Assembly (NCBI GenBank): GCA_002361625.1
Contig: DETL01000031.1
Location: forward strand, 1 to 33,035
DNA from: Bacteroidales bacterium UBA3289
Lineage (GTDB): Bacteria > Bacteroidota > Bacteroidia > Bacteroidales > UBA932
DNA: 33,035 nucleotides
Reading direction: 5' to 3'
Both the position numbers and the translations under genes were made by a program. Positions 28,886 to 33,035 of this stretch are shown here, piece by piece. Below the pieces are notes generated by a model. The model had not been told where the DNA came from, searched no databases, and was given only the letters and a program-made list of their open reading frames with translations. Position 1 is the stretch's first letter. The number at the start of each line of letters is the position of its first letter.

Positions 28886-30073
28886 TTAGAAAATATTCTT
28901 TTCCTTGTCAAAAATCGCTTTGTCGTCCCGGCTCAGGTCCGGCGTGAAGGTGGTGTTGTTCCGGATGGACTCCATCATCTCCTTCTCGGAACGGGAAAGT
29001 TTCCGGGGAATCCATACCAGGATCTTCACGTACAGGTCGCCGGTGCCGCGGCCATAGCCCTGGACGGAGGGGAGACCCTTTCCACGGAGCTTGATCACGG
29101 TGCCGGACTGGGTACCGGCGTCCAGCTTGACCTTGTAACTGCCGTCCAGACAGGGAACGGAGATTTCGCAGCCCAGCATGGCGTCCATCACCGAGATGAT
29201 GCGTGTATAGAAGAGGTTGTTCCCGTCTCGACGGAGATTGGCATGGGCCTCCTCCTTGATGACCACGAGCAGGTCGCCGTTGGTGCCGCCGTGCATCGCG
29301 GCATGGCCTTCACCGCGGACGGTCACCTGCATCCCTTCCTCCACGCCGGCGGGGATCTTCACCCGCACGGTCTCGCGGCGGCGTTCCAGACCGGTTCCGT
29401 TACAACGGCGGCAAGGATTCGTAATCACCTGGCCTTCGCCTCCGCACTGCGGGCAGGTTTCATAGGACACGGCCCGGCCGAAGAGGCTGTTCACAACGCG
29501 CTGGGTCTGGCCGCGGCCGTTGCAGGTGGGACAGGTCTTGATGTCGGCACTGCTCATCGCTCCCTTGCCCTGACAGTCGGGGCAGGGACGGTTCCGTTCG
29601 ATCGTGACTTCTTTCTCGCAGCCGTTGGCAATCTCCTCCAGGGTAAGCTTGACGCTGGTGCGGATGTCCCGGCCGCGGTAGGTACGCTGCTGGGCCTGGC
29701 CGCTGCCGGAGCCGCCGCCGAATCCGAAGTCGAATCCACCGCCGCCGAAGTTGAACCCGCCACCAAAGACGTTCCTCAGGATATCGTTCAGGTCGAAACC
29801 GCCGAAGTCGAATCCACCGCCACCGCCCATCTGGTCACCGGCAAAGCCGAACTGGTCGTAGCGGGCTTTCTTTTCGGGATCGCTCAGCACGGAATACGCC
29901 TCGGCCGCCTCCTTGAAATTGTCTTCGGCGGTCTTTTTCTCGGCGTCGGTGCCGTTTACCCAGCGGTCCGGGTGCCACTTGAGCGCGAGCTTGCGGTAGG
30001 CGGCCTTGATCTCGTCGGGGGTCGCCGACTTGGTCACGCCAAGTACCTCGTAGTAATCCCTTTTCTGTGCCAT
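28886..30073 (-). CDS. dnaJ: Chaperone protein DnaJ
   Basis: A 395-residue type I DnaJ. The J domain covers about residues 5-75 with KWHPDR holding the HPD motif that stimulates DnaK. A Gly/Phe-rich linker follows (GFDFGGFDLND, GGGFNFGGGGFDFGFGGG). The zinc domain has four CxxCxGxG repeats (CPDCQGKG, CPTCNGRG, CPQCGGEG, CRRCNGTG), then the substrate-binding C-terminal domains. The start at 30073 (MAQKRDYYEVLGV) is chosen because the ATG at 30091 would overlap grpE and adds residues outside the family. It follows grpE by 4 bp. dnaK is not in the window. Confidence 0.97.
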   Translation of the reverse strand: MAQKRDYYEVLGVTKSATPDEIKAAYRKLALKWHPDRWVNGTDAEKKTAEDNFKEAAEAYSVLSDPEKKARYDQFGFAGDQMGGGGGFDFGGFDLNDILRNVFGGGFNFGGGGFDFGFGGGSGSGQAQQRTYRGRDIRTSVKLTLEEIANGCEKEVTIERNRPCPDCQGKGAMSSADIKTCPTCNGRGQTQRVVNSLFGRAVSYETCPQCGGEGQVITNPCRRCNGTGLERRRETVRVKIPAGVEEGMQVTVRGEGHAAMHGGTNGDLLVVIKEEAHANLRRDGNNLFYTRIISVMDAMLGCEISVPCLDGSYKVKLDAGTQSGTVIKLRGKGLPSVQGYGRGTGDLYVKILVWIPRKLSRSEKEMMESIRNNTTFTPDLSRDDKAIFDKEKNIF

Positions 30074-30077
30074 ATCG

Positions 30078-30644
30078 TTATGCTCCAACAATCACTTTTG
30101 CGTAGCGGAGGACCTTGCCGCCCAGGGTATAGCCTGTTTGGGCAACGTCGATGACCTTGCCTTTGAGATCCTCGCTCGGGGCGGGGAAGAGGGTGACGGC
30201 CTCGTGGAGCTCGGTGTCGAACACCTCGCCCTTGGCCTCGATGCGCTCCAGGCCCTTGGTCTTCAGGTAGCCGGTCAGCTTGTTGAAGATGAGCTGCACA
30301 CCCTCGATGGCCGCCTCGTTCCCTTCCGTCTTTTCCAGCTGGGCAAGGGCGATTTCGCAGTCGTCCAGGACGGGGAGGAGGCCCTTGATCGTATCGGCCG
30401 ATGCGGACTTCACGATCTCCAGCTTCTCCGCGGCGGTACGGCGGCGGAACGTGTCAAACTCTGCCATAAGGCGCAGGAGGTCGTTCTTCTGCTCCTCGGC
30501 CTTCTTGACGCTTTCTTCCGCTTTCTTCTCCGCTTCCTCCGCCTTCTTCAAGGCGTCGGCCAGCTGTTCCTGTACTTCCCGAAGCTGCTTCTCGTCATTC
30601 GCAACTTCCTGTTTCTCAGTATCTTTCTTCTTTTTGTCTGCCAT
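30078..30644 (-). CDS. grpE: Nucleotide exchange factor GrpE
   Basis: A 188-residue GrpE, exchange factor for DnaK. Residues of about 5-65 form a long charged coiled coil (KKAEEAEKKAEESVKKAEE), followed by MAEFDTFRRRTAAEKLEI and the C-terminal beta-domain ending in LGGKVLRYAKVIVG, the family signature. The start at 30644 (MADKKKKD) is preferred because an upstream in-frame ATG at 30701 lies at the -7 box. First gene of grpE-dnaJ, with 4 bp between the genes. Confidence 0.97.
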   Translation of the reverse strand: MADKKKKDTEKQEVANDEKQLREVQEQLADALKKAEEAEKKAEESVKKAEEQKNDLLRLMAEFDTFRRRTAAEKLEIVKSASADTIKGLLPVLDDCEIALAQLEKTEGNEAAIEGVQLIFNKLTGYLKTKGLERIEAKGEVFDTELHEAVTLFPAPSEDLKGKVIDVAQTGYTLGGKVLRYAKVIVGA

Positions 30645-30698
30645 GGTTCTCACACTAAACAATATACGCGACCCGCCGGGAGTACCGGATGGGCCGCG

Positions 30699-30737
30699 CA
30701 AAGTTAATCAAATTATCTGCCAGAGGCAAACCCTCTG
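30699..30737 (-). promoter_or_regulatory. grpE-dnaJ promoter with palindrome over the -33
   Basis: Minus strand: -33 TTTG (30727-30730), 20-bp spacer, -7 TAACTTTG (30699-30706). CAGAGG (30721-30726) and CCTCTG (30732-30737) form a palindrome centred on the -33, and TCTGCCA is repeated at 30716-30722 and 30734-30740. It may be an operator or the end hairpin of glpT transcripts. It is not a CIRCE element. Confidence 0.7.
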
Positions 30738-30745
30738 CCAAAGTG

Positions 30746-32143
30746 TCAGTTCTTCTTCGCTCCCTTCTTTATTAGATACCGCTCTTCCTTGTAGGTCAGG
30801 CCCATGAACAGGATGGCCAGGACGCAGGCGCCGAGAAGCATGGCGAAGGTCACGCTCCAGCCCGCCTTCTGGGCCACCAGGCCGATGACCGTGTTGGCCA
30901 GGAGGAAGGTTCCGAAGAAATAGCCGAAGAAGCCGGTCAGGCCGGCGGCCGTTCCGGACGCATTCTTCGGAGCGAGGTCCAGGGCCTGCACACCGATGAG
31001 CATCACCGGCCCGTAGATGAAGAAGCCGATGCCGATCAGCGAGATGATGACCATGGTCAGGTTGTCGATGAACGCCCAGTACAGGACGATGAAGACCGCC
31101 ACGAGGGCCATGAAGATCATCGTCGGAAGGGCGCGCATCCCATGGAAGAGCTTGTCCGACAGCCAGCCGCAGAGGAGCGTCCCGGGGATGGCCGCGAACT
31201 CATAGGCGAAATAGGCCCAGCCGGCGCTCTTGAGGTCGATGCCCTTTTCCGTGAGGATGGTGGGCGCCCAGTCCAGGCAGCCGTAGCGGACCATATAGAC
31301 GAAGGCGTTCGCGAGGGCGATGTACCAGAGGAACTTGTTGTTCAGGACGTGCTCGAAGAAGATTTCCTTCGCGGAAATGGCCTTTTCCTGCTTTTCGGAG
31401 TAGTTCTTGGGATAGTCGTTCCGCCACTTCTCCACGGACGGGAGTCCGCAGGACTGCGGTGTGTCCCGGAGGAGGATATAGGCCAGCAGGGCGATGAAGA
31501 CCGCGACGGCGGCCGGGAAGGCGAACGTCCCGATGAGGAAGTAGAGTTCCTCGTGCGCGCCGTAGAACCAGCTGCCGAACCAGGCGGCTCCGTAGGTGGC
31601 CATCGGGCCCACAAGGGCGCCGCCCACGTTGTGGGCGCAGTTCCAGATGCTCATCATCGTGCCCCGTTCACTCACGGAGAACCAGTGCGTCATCACGCGC
31701 CCGCAAGGGGGCCAGCCCATGCCGTTGAACCATCCCACGAGGAAGTTCAGGATGCCCATCACCAGGATGGCGAGGCCCTTGTGGTCCGCGCCGATGAGCT
31801 GGATCGGGACGATCATGAAGCACATCGAGATGGCGGACAGGATGAGGCCGAGGGGCAGGAACACACGGGCGTTGGAACGGTCGGAGACGCTGCCCATCAG
31901 GAACTTCGAGAGGGCGTAGGCGGCTGCGTTGAGGCCCAGCACGAAGCCGAGCTCGGTCTTGGCGAAGCCCAGCGGAGCCATGGCCGGGATGGCCATGGAG
32001 AGGTTCTTCCGTACCAGATAGAAGCCGGCATAGCCGATGAAGGCCCCGATGAACACCTGCAGACGCAGGCTCTTGTACCGGGCATCCGCCTCAGGACCAG
32101 TCTGTTCCGGCTTGTAGGCGGGTTGTTGCAGGAATTTGAGCAT
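30746..32143 (-). CDS. glpT: Glycerol-3-phosphate transporter GlpT-like (MFS organophosphate:Pi antiporter)
   Basis: A 465-residue MFS protein with twelve predicted helices. It matches E. coli GlpT closely from memory in GYAGFYLVRKNLSMA, SKFLMGSVSDRSNARVFLP, WFNGMGWPPCGRVMTHW, WNCAHNVGG, RDTPQSCGLPSVE, AYFAYEFAAIPGTLLCGW and IYGPVMLIG. The family exchanges glycerol-3-phosphate, or a related phosphate ester, for inorganic phosphate across the inner membrane. UhpT-type specificity cannot be fully excluded. It is monocistronic with a -7 box upstream. No glpD or glpQ is adjacent. Confidence 0.92.
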   Translation of the reverse strand: MLKFLQQPAYKPEQTGPEADARYKSLRLQVFIGAFIGYAGFYLVRKNLSMAIPAMAPLGFAKTELGFVLGLNAAAYALSKFLMGSVSDRSNARVFLPLGLILSAISMCFMIVPIQLIGADHKGLAILVMGILNFLVGWFNGMGWPPCGRVMTHWFSVSERGTMMSIWNCAHNVGGALVGPMATYGAAWFGSWFYGAHEELYFLIGTFAFPAAVAVFIALLAYILLRDTPQSCGLPSVEKWRNDYPKNYSEKQEKAISAKEIFFEHVLNNKFLWYIALANAFVYMVRYGCLDWAPTILTEKGIDLKSAGWAYFAYEFAAIPGTLLCGWLSDKLFHGMRALPTMIFMALVAVFIVLYWAFIDNLTMVIISLIGIGFFIYGPVMLIGVQALDLAPKNASGTAAGLTGFFGYFFGTFLLANTVIGLVAQKAGWSVTFAMLLGACVLAILFMGLTYKEERYLIKKGAKKN

Positions 32144-32179
32144 ATCAGTTTGGATTCAGGTCCATGTGGTTTTCATCTT

Positions 32180-32187
32180 CAAAGATA
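32180..32187 (-). promoter_or_regulatory. -7 element for glpT
   Basis: TATCTTTG on the minus strand, 36 nt before the glpT ATG at 32143. No clear -33 is seen. Confidence 0.55.
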
Positions 32188-32272
32188 GTCATTATTCCTG
32201 AAAATACGTCAGGGGAGACGGCGGCTCGCCCGATTTTTGCAACGGGGAAGCAAGAACCATTGTTATCCGGCC

Positions 32273-32692
32273 ATGAACGAACAGGAATTCAACAAGGAGT
32301 GGAAAGACGGGAAGATCGTCAAGTACGCGGACCAGTACAACGAGAACGCTTTCTGGAAGAAACTGCAGAAGTTTGCCCGGAAGGCCGGCATCAAGGTCAC
32401 CTATGCGGCCCTGCTGCTCTTCTATGTGCTCAAGAGTCCGATGACTTCGTCCAAGGACCGGGCGAAGATTCTCGGCGCGCTGGGCTATTTCATCCTGCCC
32501 ATCGACCTGGTTCCGGATTTCATCCCGATCGCGGGGTACACCGACGACCTGGCCGCCCTGACCTGGGGCGTGTACTGTGTCATCAAGAGCATCACGCCGG
32601 AAGTGAAGGCCCAGGCTGCGGCGAAGCTGCACGAATGGTTCGGCGATTTCGACGACCACCTGCTGGACCTTTTCTTCGAGAAACACGACTAA
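32273..32692 (+). CDS. DUF1232 (YkvA-like) membrane protein
   Basis: A 139-residue protein. The DUF1232 core is at about residues 60-105, with the hallmark GALGYFILPIDLVPDFIPIAGYTDDLAAL, which usually forms one or two membrane segments. The N-terminal part is polar (NEQEFNKEWKDGKIVKYADQY). Function is unknown; plant and bacterial relatives are small inner-membrane proteins. The ATG at 32273 is preferred over an upstream TTG. A weak -7-like GATTTTTG lies upstream at 32232-32239. It overlaps the convergent gene by 4 bp. Confidence 0.85.
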   Translation: MNEQEFNKEWKDGKIVKYADQYNENAFWKKLQKFARKAGIKVTYAALLLFYVLKSPMTSSKDRAKILGALGYFILPIDLVPDFIPIAGYTDDLAALTWGVYCVIKSITPEVKAQAAAKLHEWFGDFDDHLLDLFFEKHD

Positions 32693-33035
32693 CGCGCCCG
32701 GGCCCAGGGCATGACGTATGCAGGAGGGAGTCCCCGTTCGAGGAGCTCCCTCATTTTTTGCATATAGGGGGCCGTATGCTCGTAAAAATGGTAGTATCCC
32801 GCGCACAGGGCGCTCAGTCCGGTCTCGCCCGATTCGGTGCGGTTGAAACGGTGCTTGGGGCACTCTCCGTTGCAGACCTGCAGGTATTTGCATCGGAAAC
32901 ACTTGTCAGGCAGGGCGTTTCGCTTGTCGATCCCGAATCTTACCTGCTCCTTCGATTCCATCATGGTCCGGATCGGGGTCTCGGCGACATTGCCCAGCCG
33001 GTATTTCGGATACACGAAATGGTCGCAGGGATACA
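32689..33035 (-). CDS. Radical SAM/SPASM protein, putative anaerobic sulfatase maturase, 3' end only
   Basis: The last 115 or so codons of a gene that continues past the window edge. YPCDHFVYPKYRLGNV and CFRCKYLQVCNGECPKHR are the SPASM-domain cysteine motifs of anaerobic sulfatase-maturating enzymes, which convert an active-site Cys or Ser of sulfatases to formylglycine using auxiliary 4Fe-4S clusters. LSALCAGYYHFYEH follows, also typical. The radical SAM core CxxxCxxC is not in view, so the assignment rests on the C-terminal part. It overlaps the convergent DUF1232 gene by 4 bp. Confidence 0.82.
   Translation of the reverse strand, partial: YPCDHFVYPKYRLGNVAETPIRTMMESKEQVRFGIDKRNALPDKCFRCKYLQVCNGECPKHRFNRTESGETGLSALCAGYYHFYEHTAPYMQKMRELLERGLPPAYVMPWARAR

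Noticed and set aside
30645..30701. Upstream ATG at 30701 for grpE, and ATG at 30091 for dnaJ
   Set aside because: The grpE one lies within the -7 box; the dnaJ one overlaps the grpE end. The downstream starts give normal N-termini.

Overview
The window looks like chromosome from a GC-rich member of the Bacteroidota, most likely a Bacteroidales gut lineage; I cannot resolve the genus. The grounds are: many genes preceded by the Bacteroidota -7 motif TAnnTTTG, several with a -33 TTTG about 19-20 bp upstream; a UpxY/NusG-like antiterminator; lipoproteins of DUF4906-, DUF4493- and DUF6359-like type; a complete Na+-translocating NQR operon; a putative anaerobic sulfatase maturase; and few Shine-Dalgarno sequences. 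No phage, integrase, transposase, CRISPR array or rRNA was seen.

Layout. 0-1.3 kb: a tight trio of a DUF6249-like membrane protein, an ECF sigma factor and a small one-TM protein. 1.3-6.3 kb: a secreted glutamine-amidotransferase-like protein with a C-terminal PPC domain, a small heat-shock protein, an orphan UpxY-like antiterminator, a PlsC-like acyltransferase overlapping a BASS-family transporter, and MsrA. 6.4-9.2 kb: uvrA. 9.2-12.8 kb: four glycosyltransferase genes in strictly alternating orientation, including two divergent paralogues of the capsular-polysaccharide-synthesis type. 12.8-15.1 kb: two lipoproteins that look fimbria-related. 15.3-16.3 kb: a DUF47/PhoU-like gene, then about 350 bp of non-coding DNA holding a 162-bp element bounded by perfect 25-bp inverted repeats. 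16.3-22.1 kb: nqrABCDEF on the minus strand with a clear terminator. 22.2-26.2 kb: a PcrA/UvrD helicase and glutamine synthetase, separated by a promoter-plus-hairpin unit that may be a small RNA. 26.3-28.4 kb: tRNA-Gly(CCC), a DUF4493/DUF6359-like lipoprotein, the remnant of an ABC ATPase and an unrecognised small gene. 28.3-30.7 kb: rplS with a co-oriented tRNA-Arg(ACG), then grpE-dnaJ. 30.7-33 kb: glpT, a DUF1232 gene, and the 3' end of a radical-SAM/SPASM gene that runs off the window.

Most of this is housekeeping: sodium-pumping respiration, DNA repair, chaperones and nitrogen assimilation. The accessory part is the surface-glycan and fimbria block at 9.2-15.1 kb and the orphan UpxY-like gene at 3.3 kb. 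Four glycan-associated genes have a -7 box only 5-8 nt from the start codon, so their mRNAs should be nearly leaderless. The least explained pieces are the 25-bp inverted-repeat element, the three GACRAAATGGC boxes at the upxY-like promoter, the promoter/hairpin unit behind the helicase gene, and the internally deleted ABC ATPase. I did not identify a convincing new multi-gene system; the sigma-factor trio and the glycosyltransferase block are the nearest candidates.
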